Origin: Larimichthys crocea
Taxonomy: Eukaryota > Chordata > Actinopteri > Sciaenidae
Length of the DNA stretch: 64,000 nt
Direction of reading: 5' to 3'
NCBI RefSeq assembly: GCF_000972845.2
Contig: NC_040016.1
Span: 19,680,098-19,744,097 of the forward strand
Under the pieces are notes generated by a model that worked only from the letters and a program-made list of their open reading frames with translations, did not search any database and was not told the origin of the DNA. How positions within the stretch are numbered: position 1 is the stretch's first letter; each line of letters starts with the position of its first letter. This document shows, in pieces, positions 1 to 11,205 of this stretch. The translations under genes and the position numbers were made by a program.

Positions 1-162
1 ATGTATGGAGCCTAAACCTTCCTTTAGTCACACACTTTTTTTTTTTAGCCGTGTTAAGACAAAGATGGTCGTATCACATCCTGATACAACAGCTAGCTGA
101 CCAATCAGTGCAGGCAGAAAGGCAGCACATGTCTGCGTTGAGGTTTGGTGGGCGTGTCTCAC

Positions 163-3100
163 CACAGAGCTGTCTATGGTGCTGATGCAGTTGTGGCTCA
201 TGTCCAGCGTGGTCAGGTTTCTCCACACGGGGATGACAGCGGTGACGGGACAGCCAGACTCCACCCCCTCAGGCTCCCACTGTGAGAACTCGCTCGCCTC
301 TGGGACCAGGATCGCCTGGAGGAAGCCAGAACACACATCAGTACACAATATACATCCAGGAACATGTATACTAGAGTTGTGGTTAGTCTGAACTGTACCA
401 TCATAGTTTCTGTGGAGTAGTGGATACTCAGAGTTGCCAGACTCGACCTCAGAGACGACAGACCTCGAATCTGCTGAGAGCTGCACTCACTGATCTGAAG
501 ACAGACGGAGAGAGGGAAGTAATCATCCACATTTTGCCAACTCATTTCCCAGATCATCAAAATAAACACGTCAAAATGGCTGCTGTCTCCAGCACTGTAT
601 GTCTATAACCCTTCTTGTGCGATGTCCTGTCCCCAGTTCCTGCTGCACACCTCGAGTAGATTTTACCAGGTGGATTAACTTAACGATTTACAGCGATGTG
701 GCAAAGCTGCAGAGTTTACTGAGGTAATTTCAACAGCAGCAGATTTATTTGTGAAGGCGAAGGAGATCCAAACCGAGCCGTCACAACGAGTTCAGTGTTG
801 GCGAACTTTGACATGCTTATTTATTAACTACAAACAGGTCGCCAGCTCCAATCTTTGAGGTAATGAAGACCATGTGAGTCTGAAATTTAGTAAATTATCA
901 TATTAGCTGCATGACAACATCCAATTGCTGCTCTGTCTAATGAGAAGCGACCTCAGCAGAGCTTTCCTCTTCGTATCCATCCATAAAGTGTGTGTTACTT
1001 ACCAGGCACTAACCCTGGACCACAGTCTGGTATAAATGGGTGAAATGCTGGTGTTCATTGTCCCATTATCAAATATGAGGTTTCTGTGTGATATGAATGA
1101 GCAGACACTGTACAAAACAGGAGTGCTTTGAGGAGCAACAGACAGACAGTTACCTCTATCTGCAGCAGTGATTTGAAAACAGACAGGTCGAAGGGGAGAC
1201 TGCTCTCCTGGATGTTACTGGTTCCTACTGGACCTCTGGTACCAGACATCTGACCAACAGAGACAAAACAAGTGAGAACAATCACCACCTCAAAGGGAGG
1301 TCAGGAGACAATGCTGAAATTGCATGATGGGGATTTGAGTTCAATAAAGAGGTGTGTGACCTTGAGGTATTTCAGCCTGCAGGTGAAGTCGAGGATGTGT
1401 CCCAGGTCGGTCTTGGCGTCTCCATTACAGCAGGTCGGTTTGGCCAGACGTAGCTGCTGGGAGACGGAGTAAAGCTGCAGAGGATGTAGAGAGAAGACCT
1501 CGCCCACCTGCAGCAACTGCTCACCTACAACACAAACACACAAACACGCAGTGTGTTGATACTCACAACAGTTAGTCGTTTTACATGACAAACCAGATGT
1601 CGACAAAACCTTCAACCTCCACATCTTTATGATGTTAATGAATGTTTGTAAAGTAGATTTATTCTGGCTCACTGCACTTTGTCTCCTAAACTGATGAGTA
1701 TTGTATCAACTTCAGTGTGAAAGCCTGAGCAGCTACATAGAGCGGAAACACACAAGCTCACTGAAGGAGTCTTATTAATTGTTAACGAAGTTGTAGAAAC
1801 ATTAGATTAGATTAGAGAAGAGAGAGAACAGGACAGGAAGTCCTGTCCTCAGACAGGAAGCAAACCTTTATGGAACAAGTCCTCGGCCAGTGCTGCTGTG
1901 ATGCCGTTAATCTCCTGAAAGAGACAAAAAAAAGTTTGTTTAAAACTCGAATCACATCAAATTAACAAACATTTAAGCTTATAGAGTTAAATGATTTTAT
2001 GTCAGCATCTCTCTGTGGACAGCTGGTCATGGTTTCAGCTCTCTAGTGATGTTTGACCTCGCCTCACGCTGTTTTCCTCACAGTTACATAGTACAGTAGT
2101 TATGTGCTGAATAATAAACAACAACAAAGCTGTTTTCTGATGATCATTTAAACTCTTCTGCAACAGTCATGTGTTGATCACTTCGTGTCACATGAGAGGA
2201 TTTTTCTATCGGCTGTTTACTCTGCAGAGTCCGGAGGACTCAGACAACACTGGTCTGTTGTTGGACTGACATCATCATGTGATCACAGTCACCGACATCA
2301 CAAAGCCGTACACTACTACTAACACCAGCCTGGAGCAGCGCTTCTTAATCTGAGAAATCATTCACTGGATAGAAAAACAAGAAGTCTTTCTATCTTTATA
2401 TTTCTGCCTATCAGCAACTTGAAAACCAGAACCCAAAAAACGTAACACAAAACTGAAACAAAATGTGTCTGAGCTGGTTTGAGAGTAACTCAGGTTGTAA
2501 TAATTAAAAGGTCTGTCTAATTTGCAACATTTATTTAAATACAAAAGTTGAATTCATCTTTTAACTGTCTTTGTTGTTTACTTGTAATAATTAATAATTT
2601 TTTCACCTGCAAAATATCTGAAGGAAGTGAAGAAATCGCACTTGCATCAGAGCTAACGACTTCAGGTTCCTCTTTTCTCTGACCAACACTCCAAAAAAAT
2701 ATTAAGTTTATAATTATTTAAAAAAGAGAAGAGCTGTAAATCCTCACACTGGAGTTGGCATTTTTACTTTATAATCCTCAAGCTTTATAGAACAACTATA
2801 AACTATAAATATACTTAAGATTTACCAGCATTTTATTGTTGTGCTTGGAGGACAGATTACTGCACATGTACAGAGGTTGTAGGGTTGTAGTCGCTTCAGG
2901 TATACTCACGTAGAGGTGAAAGTGCAGGAAGCAGGCGAGCGGAGCGGGCGTGGCCTGCGGGAACTGCAGCAGCAGCGTCTGCAGGTAGAGTTCCAGCTCC
3001 TTCTGCCGCCGCTCCACCAGACTCTTGGAGTTCTTCCCCAACATCTTCTTTGGAGGAAGCAGCCCTCGGTCCACCTTCTTCTCGGCCACCAGCTGAAGGG

Positions 3101-6100
3101 AAACGCACATCAGAACTTTACTGTAATGCACTGCAGGAATAGATTTAGTGCATAATTAACGGAACGCATTATGGTTATTAATGAGTGGGGATGAATAATA
3201 CATCTGTGGTTGGGATATTTAGATCTGTTCTGATAACATGAAGCCTCTTCTGTGGGTGTGATTGTCAGTAAACACCACAAGTGTAATTACAGTAGTTTAA
3301 GACACACAGGCGAATGACTAACTTCATTTATATCAGTTACACGGCTGCTTCTTAGCAACTGCACGACAACAAAAAGCGTCAGTAAAAAAACAAACTGGTG
3401 AATGAGAAAAGTTCGGCAGTGTGAGACAGACGATTTAAGTCACTGGCCTTAAAATTTCAAACTTGATCTGGTTGATTATGAAGCCGTGGACCTTTGCAGC
3501 ATAAAAACTAGACATTAACCAGTCAATCAGTAAGAAATATTGTTTCATTAGTTTACCAGGATAGACATACAAAAAAAGAAACAATCGCACCTCTCATACT
3601 GAGCAGATTAGTTACTGAGGGGCAAACATCCCTCAGCTGAGCTGCTCTGGTGTCTTACCTTCTCGTGGAGGTCATGGAAGTCACTGTATCGGTGCTTCAC
3701 AGTCCACTTGTGATCTCCATCCGTCACATCGATGATATAGACCTGAAACACAGCAGTTTGTTACACACTGTGTCTCTGTTGCCAAACCGTTACTGCACTT
3801 TGTGTAGCCTTTTTGTACTTTGTGTTGTAACGTGTGTGTGCACCTTAATGTAGACCTGTCTGCATTATGTGTTATCTTCTGTCTCATGTAGCACCTAGAC
3901 AGTGTTTAATTTTACTGTGCTTAATGCTGTGACTTTCATTCAGTGTCTACAGCTTAATTTAACTGTATATAGTTTTTTTTTTTAAATCTCTTATTTGATT
4001 TTCTTTTTTAATCATTTTTTACTTTTATACAGTTTTCTATTTGTAAAGATCTTAGCACATGTTTCATTTCTTTGCACAGGAATTTAATTTAAATGCATGA
4101 ATATGCATGAATTTATCTTATAGGTTAACTTTAATGTGTGTTTACTGCAGTGAAGGTTCATTTTAATGTGTGTTTAATGTGTCTCATGCTGCTACTGGAT
4201 GCTTGAATTTCCCTCTGGATCAATAAAGTATCTATCTATCTATCTATCTATTAATAAAAACCACCTAACCTGACCTGATCTGCCTGAATTAAAAGCTACT
4301 TGGCTCCTCCGATAATTACAGGAAGAAAAATCATGTTTGCACAGATAAAGTCCCTCCGTGTATACAGCCTCCTGTTATCAGGTGAACAAAGTCTGACTAA
4401 TAACACCTGAACCACCTCTATGACACGACTGAACGCTCCCCAACAGTTCCATTAAGTGGACCATGTGCTAAGATCGTCTGTGTCCTCATTTTTAAAGATA
4501 TTTTTATATGAATACATTCACAAACAAGACACACAAAGGAACAGACATTTAAAACCAGAACCCCTCATCTACTCCCACCCTCAACCCTGGTACAGTAAAA
4601 CAATAAGATAGCATGAGTTCATCTTTGTTTACATCTGAAAGGCAAAATAAAATACAATCAAATCAAACAGTCAAAATCATAGAAGTAGACAAAGACACCT
4701 GATCATGTTGTAGTCTCTTGTTCATGTCAACCATTGCTATTTTTTGTTCTTGTTTGTTTTTTTTTTTGTTTTTTTTTGTTTTGTTGTTTTTTTAAGTTTA
4801 TGTTCTACCTTAGTACTTGTTTTAGCACATTCTACTTTAGTACTTTATGTAAATATGTACACTTGTGTTTTCCCTCCTTGACTATTTTTCGCTGCTGTGA
4901 ACAAGTGAATTTCCCCGTTGTGGGATGAATAAAGTATTATCTAATCTAATCTAAAGTAGTAAAGGGGAGCAGGTTATATACTGACATACTAGTTAAACCG
5001 ATGTGTTATAAAAATTAGGAGTATTTTGGGGTGCAGATGTTTTAACTCTTATAGACAGTGTGTTTTCTGTCTTTTGCACGTCTCGTCCACTCCCCTTATC
5101 CGGCCTGTGTTTACTGAGGCTGGCAGGGATAGATAATTAAAGAAATAGTTAAAGGAAAAGAGAGACAGGTTAGGGGAAGGGTCATTTTGGACAAGAAACA
5201 CAATGTTCATTACTAAGCGGAAACCCAAAAAAGGAAAGTGTTATTGGGGAGCCCATTTTAAGAAAACTGTGTAAAGAACCAACGGTTAGAGCTCCTCGAG
5301 GAGCCTTTTCCCTGTAACTCTTGTAACTGTTAAACGCTGCTTCTTGTACAAGAATAATAAATTCAACTTAAAGTTTGATACTTTGAATCCAGTCCTCCTT
5401 ATTCAAGGGTTCTTCTTTTTAAAAATTCTCGTAACACCATGTATTGATGGTAGTAAGGACGAAGAAAGAGCTCCACATCTTTTCAGACAGAATAACATTT
5501 TTTTTCTCTGTCTTTATTTTAACGTGAGGAACGAAAACGAAAGTACTAGAACAAATAGACTCAAACACAGTTTTTATCCAACTGCAATAGCCACTGTGAA
5601 TGCTGCTAAAAAATTATGTGCACAATGTTTTAATGTTTTATGTTATGGGTGTATGCTCCCTTTAGCATATTTAGTATTTATTTTGATTTTAGCATATGTT
5701 TAATTTTATTTATTTTAGTACATTTTAATGTCTCAGGTATTTTTATTCTTATTTATTCTAGTTATTTTAACAGTCACTAGTCACTTTAATGCTAGGATTT
5801 TATTGCACTGACTAGAAGCACTTTCAATCTCGTTGTACCTGTGACAATGACAATAAAGATCTATTCTATTCTATTCTAAGTAGAGGAGCTGCTTTTTGTC
5901 TGTTATATTTAAAACACAGCACAAAGACATAAAAGACATAAAACATCATCACTGACAGAGAGAAACGAGCTTTGTCTGTCGGCTCTCTGTGACACCGGCT
6001 GACAGTTAGCCCGGCAGTTAGCCCGGCAGTTAGCCCGGCAGTTAGCCCGGCAGTTAGCCCTTAACTCGGGTTAATTTCAGTCCAGCCTAACGGTTAAGCT

Positions 6101-6350
6101 GGAGGATGATTAAAGACAAAGAGTGTCCAAAAACAACAAGCACACTGACACATAAAAAGCTCATTTAATCTCTAATAACAGATTAATTAAACATTTTCTA
6201 ACCGCCGCTCTGAGACAGACGTTGAGCTACCGTGGCTACATGCTAAGCTAAAGGAAGCAGCTGGCTTACAGTGTAGTTTTCCACCAGCTCCGACCCGACG
6301 ACACACACTCTCCTGTCCGGAACCTCCTCTGGAAACGGACTGGACTCCAT
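163..6350 (-). CDS. nisch: nischarin (PX and LRR protein), 5' coding exons 1-8; gene continues off the left edge
   Basis: Nischarin binds integrin alpha5, Rac/PAK and LIMK and sits on endosomes through a PX domain; it is also called imidazoline receptor antisera-selected protein. Eight coding exons join in frame to 302 residues: 6350-6270, 3742-3659, 3092-2910, 1914-1866, 1524-1361, 1249-1154, 494-399, 315-163. The start at 6350 opens [12 protein letters not shown]. The PX domain spans roughly residues 11-120, with the phosphoinositide-type motif KHRYSDF at 43-49 and PPKK at 68-71. After it come the conserved linker blocks [20 protein letters not shown] and GTSNIQE, then VPEASEF and the first leucine-rich repeat ([10 protein letters not shown], about 284). 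Every junction keeps phase. The donor of exon 5 (AAG|GTCACA) is weak. The rest of the LRRs and the C-terminal half lie beyond base 1. Recognition is by recall of the vertebrate family; confidence in identity is very high. Confidence 0.96.
3790..4251 (+). mobile_element. LINE-type 3' tail ending in (TATC)n, in nisch intron 1
   Basis: The block ends with a fish non-LTR tail, GAATTTCCCTCTGGATCAAT followed by AAAGTATC and a run of TATC (4228-4251). Upstream sequence is T-rich with no open frame. The 'ttcccc...ggatcaataaagtatctatc' form is characteristic of Rex1/Babar-like LINE tails in teleosts. The 5' limit is a guess. Confidence 0.6.
4720..4954 (+). mobile_element. LINE-type 3' tail ending in (TAATC)n
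   Basis: This is a second copy of the same tail type: AATTTCCCCGTTGTGGGATG, then AATAAAGTATTAT and a short TAATC repeat (about 4938-4953). It is preceded by a T-homopolymer-rich stretch. It sits about 0.7 kb from the first tail in the same intron and the same orientation. Confidence 0.55.
5108..5436 (+). mobile_element. solo-LTR-like repeat, copy 1
   Basis: It begins TGTTTACTGAGGCTGGCAGG and ends CTCGTAACA, with an internal GAACCAACGGTTAGAGCTCC block and an AATAAATTCAACTTAAAG poly(A)-type segment. A related copy lies at 24295-24657. The TGTT...AACA ends and the internal AATAAA suit an LTR, but no retroviral-type coding sequence is nearby and no clear target duplication is seen. Confidence 0.5.
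5620..5878 (+). mobile_element. LINE/SINE-type 3' tail ending in (TATTC)n
   Basis: This is a third tail: CAATCTCGTTGTACCTGTGA, then CAATGACAATAAAGATC and a TATTC repeat (about 5859-5877). The 'tcgttgtacctgtgacaatgacaataaag' form is a widespread fish retroposon end. The 5' boundary is not visible. Confidence 0.5.
6003..6060. repeat. 12-bp tandem repeat, about 4.8 copies
   Basis: The unit CAGTTAGCCCGG is repeated perfectly at 6003, 6015, 6027 and 6039 and again partly at 6051. It lies in nisch intron 1, about 210 bp inside the exon 1 donor. Confidence 0.9.
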
Positions 6351-6470
6351 CCCGAGTGAAAAATGTGGACTTGTTATGGAGTTTTTAAAAAAAAAATAAA
6401 CTGTGATAACGGCTGTAGACGGTTTCTCCTCAGGACGCCATGTTTGTTGTGATGCTGCTGAGTGAAGAAG
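6351..6470 (-). promoter_or_regulatory. likely nisch 5' UTR and promoter-proximal region
   Basis: This lies directly upstream of the nisch start codon. On the minus strand 6433-6444 reads AAACATGGCGTC, close to the YY1 site AAnATGGCG that is often found near vertebrate transcription starts. No TATA box is evident. The transcription start is not fixed by the sequence. Confidence 0.35.
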
Positions 6471-6738
6471 CAGCTGACTGACTTTAAAAAAAACTTTATT
6501 TACAATTGTTCTGTTACAACCCGTGAAAATATGTAGTATTTATATTTAATATGACACACAGAAAGGTAAATAAAGTACTGTCACAATAAAGACAGAGATA
6601 AAAACTGAAATAAGGAATAAAAACGGCCCCAAACACGACCGTTATTTCACAACCGCTGTTGTCCGAAAATAGGAACACGTCTCATCTTTGAAAATAGCAT
6701 TGAGATTTAATGACAACAGCTCAGTAACGACGAGGTGC

Positions 6739-6781
<43 letters not shown>
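6739..6781. repeat. (GATA)n microsatellite
   Basis: About ten perfect GATA units, upstream of nisch. Confidence 0.95.
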
Positions 6782-6782
<1 letters not shown>

Positions 6783-8335
6783 CACTCTTTAAAACAAAGC
6801 AAAACACTTGGAATTAGAAAAATAAATAATATAGAAATTGTCAATTGCCCAGTGATCTCAGATTTCATGTTTTGTGTATTAACTTTATTATACACACTGA
6901 GTATAACACCTGATACATTGACAGACAGGGACTTCATTTCCTTACTAAATATTTTTTTACACAAATAAAACAATTACAGCTTAAAAAACAGCCCAGCATT
7001 AATTTAATCAATCCCCGAAATGTCTCTTTTTTTGTTTATTATTGTAATTTAGTTTTATTTTACACTTGATACTAAGTATATTTGGCCAAGCATCTCCTCC
7101 TTGTGTGTTTTTGTTGTATATGTTTTTATTTTATATGACAAAAATAAAAAATCAGTTGAGAAAAAAAAAGAAATTGTCACTTATTTTGGGAAAGATGTTG
7201 ATTGTGATTTCATCTCATGTCTGTGTACACAGTGTGTATAACTTTCAGTTCATTTATTGTCCCACAAGATAAACAAATGAACACTGAAGATTTAAATTAA
7301 ACCTGTGCAAAAAAATTAAACGTGAGCTAAGATTGTTTTTAAATAGAAAACTATAGAACATAGTACTTCTAATTCTTAAAGAAATAAAACATAGAACTAC
7401 AAATAGAGATTTAAAAAGAACAAAACACAATTACAGTAAGGCTGTAGACAATAAATGAAAGTCACAAAGTGCAAATTGAGTCCAAAATACATGACAAAAT
7501 GTCACATATTAGCTGGATTATGAGGACAGATGGTGGTGATTTGTTGTATCTAAATGGGCGGTGTACTGTATCTGTCATCACAGTAGTTAATTGTCACATA
7601 ATTCAGGACTCCGTCACAAGAATCAATCAAATCAAAATCCAATTTCACAACAAATGTAACCAGCTTTCTAAACTCACACTGTCCTGTTGAAGGCTGTTAA
7701 CTCAGCACACATCGGTGAATCTATCTCAGCACAAATTTAACATTGTCACCACGACACGCTGGTGCTAAGAGTCTAAGTATAGCAAGTCAGTCTCTCGTAA
7801 TCCATCCAACAATTTCACTGGATGCATCCCAGCAAACACTGACCTCCCCTTCTTCTGCCTCTAGCTGTGTAACATACATCTCAGCCACACGGGGTCACTC
7901 GTGCAGCTTTGTGTAATCTCATGGTCTGACAGTTAAACTGTATTGATCTAAATATGTTTGAACAGGATTGAAGCCAAAAGGAAAGTTGTGCTGGAAGTCA
8001 CCCTGAAATATGTTTAGTTAATTTCACTTAATATTGTTTATTTAAGTAAGCTGTACTTAGTATAATGTCATTAATTTCTAATGACTTCTGCTAATGGATG
8101 ATTATGAACAATAAAGAGTCTATACAGCTAAGCAGCTTTGTCAGGGCTGTACTTAGACACGTCAGCGTCAGCAAACAAAGACAATGTTAAATACTACCAT
8201 GCAAACATTTGCTAATTAGCATTAAACAGAGTACAGCTGAGGCTGAATGTCATTAGCTCAGCAGGTTCAGGCTCGGCAGCAGAGTTTAGAAACTAGAGAA
8301 CCAAATTTTATGGTATATCCAATAGTTGTAGTAGA
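6782..8335. other. intergenic, no gene seen
   Basis: This AT-rich sequence has only short reading frames with no recognisable protein. It holds A- and T-homopolymers. No RNA gene was recognised. Confidence 0.6.
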
Positions 8336-8948
8336 TCCTCAAACGTCCACCTGAGGCTGGCTCCAGAAGTGAGTCAGTCTCCATAAGTCCCCATGTTGAA
8401 ATATCCAACTTCACAGCAGAAATAAACATGTTTACAGCCTGGTACAAAAAACAGTTTTGGTCTCTGTAGCTAATTTCCCCGTTCATGACAACTGTACTGA
8501 GGGTGAATTTATATACAACTCACCTGTTCACATTATATTAAGGCTTAAAGTTATGCAGGATTAAGAGCGTGGACGCTTTGACTGACAGGTGTTGATGAAT
8601 ATTTGACCATCAGTGGACTCTCTGAGACTTCTGAATTCTGTTTTTTTGGGTCTTATTTTGGTAGTTTTGTCAAGTTTGACAAGTCATCGCTGCCATGTTG
8701 GCATACAGGTTGTATGTTTAAGCACTCAGGCGTCAGGTCCACGTCTTTACCAGGGTTTTTTTTTTTAGATTACCCGGGAGATGGAGGAGGCAGGACTACT
8801 AATATGACAATATTATACTGTCAGTGGTGAATTTTCTGGGGGGAGCATGAATTTCAACTTTATCCATCTGATATTTGTGGAAGTTTTTTCAGTCCAACGC
8901 ACACATTGAGTAACCCTAGAGCCACGTTGGTAAGATGGCTACCATGTG
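8336..8948 (-). mobile_element. dispersed repeat (MNGEIS family), copy 1, plus unique flank
   Basis: The core (about 8336-8600) reads on the minus strand MNGEISYRDQ..., then NMFISAVKLD, then METDSLLEPAS. The same DNA recurs at 8959, 18290, 32370, 36360 and 60170. On the plus strand the landmarks are GAGTCAGTCTCCATAAGTCC and TTATATTAAGGCTTAAAGTT. The family is not assigned to a named superfamily here. Sequence from about 8600 to 8948 is duplicated after the gap. Confidence 0.75.
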
Positions 8949-8958
8949 NNNNNNNNNN
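8949..8958. other. assembly gap (10 N)
   Basis: Ten N characters. Both sides carry the same sequence in direct orientation. Confidence 1.
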
Positions 8959-9480
8959 TCCAACTTCACAGCAGAAATAAACATGTTTACAGCCTGGTAC
9001 AAAAAACAGTTTTGGTCTCTGTAGCTAATTTCCCCGTTCATGACAACTGTACTGAGGGTGAATTTATATACAACTCACCTGTTCACATTATATTAAGGCT
9101 TAAAGTTATGCAGGATTAACAGCATGGACGCTTTGACTGACAGGTGTTGATGAATATTTGACCTTCAGTGGACTCTCTGAGACTTCTGAATTCTGTTTTT
9201 CTGTTTTTTTGGGTCTTATTTTGGTAGTTTTGTCAAGTTTTGCTGCCATGTTGGCATTACAGGTTGCATGTTTAAGCACTCAGGCGTCAGGTCCACGTCT
9301 TTGCCAGGGTTTTTTTTATATATTACCCGGGAGATATGACAATATTATACTGTCAGTGGTGAATTTTTTGGGGTAGCATGAATTTCAACTTTATCCATCT
9401 GATATTTGTTGAAGTTTTTTCAGTCCAACGCACACATTGAGTAACCCTAGAGCCACGTTGGTAAGATGGCTACCATGTGA
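8959..9480 (-). mobile_element. second copy of 8403-8948, starting at the gap edge
   Basis: Starting at TCCAACTTCACAGCAG it repeats the preceding 545 bp with a few substitutions and deletions. It ends at the same GGTAAGATGGCTACCATGTG and then continues into unique sequence. The placement around a gap suggests unmerged contig ends rather than a second insertion. Confidence 0.8.
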
Positions 9481-10503
9481 GTTTGCCAGAAGAACTTGTG
9501 GCAGATTTTATTTGTAACGTTTGGTACGGAAGAGAAATTTGTTTGTTTGCAAGGTTTTTATACACATGTTTCACCCCTGCTGCAGTACTTGTGTTGTCTT
9601 GGGTCCATGTGGGTTGGGTACTTGTATGTGCATGACACAATAACTAACTGCTGTCAGTGGTATTACAGTACTGTGGCTGTGCTGCTGGTTGTTGTTGCTG
9701 TCTGTTGTCAGAGGGGCGGGCTGAAGGCAGCAGCTGTGGGTCAGATTTCAGCTACTAAAACTGAAGAGGAATGAACCATCCTGCAGCAACGGGGGGGTTG
9801 ATTCTGGTGATCACAGCGACAGCTTACAACCTGAGGCACCTGCAGCCTCTTATATGTCTTATGATATCTTATGCATGCATGTAAAAGTCATAACCGACAG
9901 AAATCTCTCATATTATGATGGTTTTTTTTAATGCAGAGGATAAACCTGCACATCCTGCACCCCTTCCTGTGTTAAACCCATGAGTGGATCCTTCCAGCTC
10001 TTTATCCAGGCTGTGAGGAGAAGGCAGAGCCACAGTCAGAGCTGGTCAGAGCTGAGTGCAACACAGTTGTCGGCCTGATACTGAGAAATAACTGCTTTAA
10101 ATCAGCCAGAAGACGCTTCAAAAACCCCTCAGTAGCTCATTTCAGTTCACTGATCAGAGCTGTAAAAGAGCTGATTTGACTTTTTAGAGAGGTGAAGAAG
10201 AGAGATTAAGAGAGACAAGAGGAGGGCGTGACAGGGAAGAAAAGCCCAGCAGGCAAGCTGCTGCTGCAAGGGGAGGAAGAGCAGGCTATGCATCAGCCAA
10301 AGGCAGAGGTCAAGAAAAAACGTGCAAGAATAGTGAAAAGGTAGACTCAGAGCGAGAGGAGGGTCATTTTGTGATCTGGAGGGGGGAAAAAAAATCAGAA
10401 ACCAGCCTCTCTTTGTTATTGTTTGGGCCACTGAGCAAAGGGAGGAGGATGTGAAGGAGAGCAGCGAGGAGGAAGGGAGGCGACTGCAAGAAAGACAAGA
10501 AAA
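9481..10503. other. intergenic and probable 5' UTR of the downstream gene
   Basis: No protein or repeat is recognised up to about 10150. From about 10180 the sequence becomes purine-rich (GAGGAGG, AGAAAGACAAG), as expected for a 5' UTR leading into the plus-strand gene at 10504. An upstream non-coding exon cannot be excluded. Confidence 0.4.
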
Positions 10504-10535
10504 ATGCTCTCAGAGATGATGTGCAGGAGGAGCTG

Positions 10536-10568
<33 letters not shown>

Positions 10569-11205
10569 TGGAAAAGGGGCTCCACAGAGGGACCCCTCCA
10601 GCCGCAGAAAGCACGGCTGGTCCAAGAGCTGCAGGGGGCGCCTGCAGGGACGGAGGACAGGAGGGGGAGGGTGGCCAAGAGGGCGAAATCACCACCAACA
10701 CCACCAACACGCTCAGCGTCATCATCCTCATTACCATCATCCCCTTCACCTCCAGAGGCCGGCGATGTCCCTCCGGCCTGTCAACGTCAAAGGGAACAGA
10801 GCGAGGGGGATGCGAGCGCCCAAGAACACCAACCAGTTTCTAATGCACGAAAAGTACCAGATGCTGCACATGCGCTCCGATTCAGTGGGGAGCGACAGTG
10901 GCAGCAGCTCCGACAGCGACATGGAGCTCACAGACATGGACTCGTACCTGGGCGTCCTGGAGAATGCCAGGGGAGCCCTCTTGGACAGTCCCAACCCACA
11001 CGGCTCAACGACGCCCCCGGGGCAGATCCTGGTACTGCACGAAGACAGTCTGCGTCTGCAGGAGGACAGTCTGCGTCTGCAGGAGGACAGCCTGCGTCTG
11101 CAGGAGGACAGCATGCAGTATTTCCCCTCTGAGGACGACCTGATTCAGAGCCAGAACTTCATGCAGAGGGACTTTGTTGAGTTCTGTGACATCCTGACGT
11201 CCTGA
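10504..11205 (+). CDS. CCER1-like nuclear-type protein with HEXIM-like MRAPxNTxQFLM motif
   Basis: An intronless frame of 233 residues. In order it shows polyQ (12-21), a basic region (33-60), a His-rich stretch (63-82), the motif GMRAPKNTNQFLMHEKY (102-118), a Ser/Asp run DSGSSSDSDMELTDMDSYLG (131-150), three perfect EDSLRLQ-type heptads (180-200), and the C-terminus NFMQRDFVEFCDILTS. As I recall it, the motif matches GMRAPxNTTQFIM of CCER1 (coiled-coil glutamate-rich protein 1) and PYNTTQFLM of HEXIM. The C-terminal F/LxxRDF block also recalls both families. The HEXIM coiled coil that binds cyclin T is absent, so this is not HEXIM itself. The start at 10504 is the first Met of the frame; Met5 or Met6 are alternatives. 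A poly(A) signal follows at 11801. The molecular role is unknown; acidic and basic blocks suggest a nuclear protein (inference). Confidence 0.8.
10537..10566 (+). repeat. (CAG)10 coding repeat
   Basis: Ten perfect CAG codons encode Gln 12-21 of the CCER1-like protein. It is uninterrupted, so length variation between individuals is likely. Confidence 0.95.
11041..11112 (+). repeat. 21-bp coding minisatellite (EDSLRLQ)
   Basis: The unit GAGGACAGTCTGCGTCTGCA(G) occurs three times, at 11041, 11062 and 11083, with a partial fourth at 11104 that ends in EDSM. Copies differ by one or two bases, which points to recent in-frame duplication. Confidence 0.95.

Noticed and set aside
5344..5703. 119-codon frame in nisch intron 1
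   Set aside because: It spans the end of an LTR-like repeat and the start of a retroposon tail, with no similarity to a known protein.
6707..6973. Frames with [12 protein letters not shown] runs (also at 45173-45361)
   Set aside because: They are translations of GATA arrays.
10746..11114. Long frames on both strands and in other plus frames across the CCER1-like gene (poly-Ala, SSCRRRL repeats)
   Set aside because: They are shadows of the real frame created by the CAG and 21-bp repeats. Only the 10504 frame carries the recognisable motif and a plausible C-terminus.
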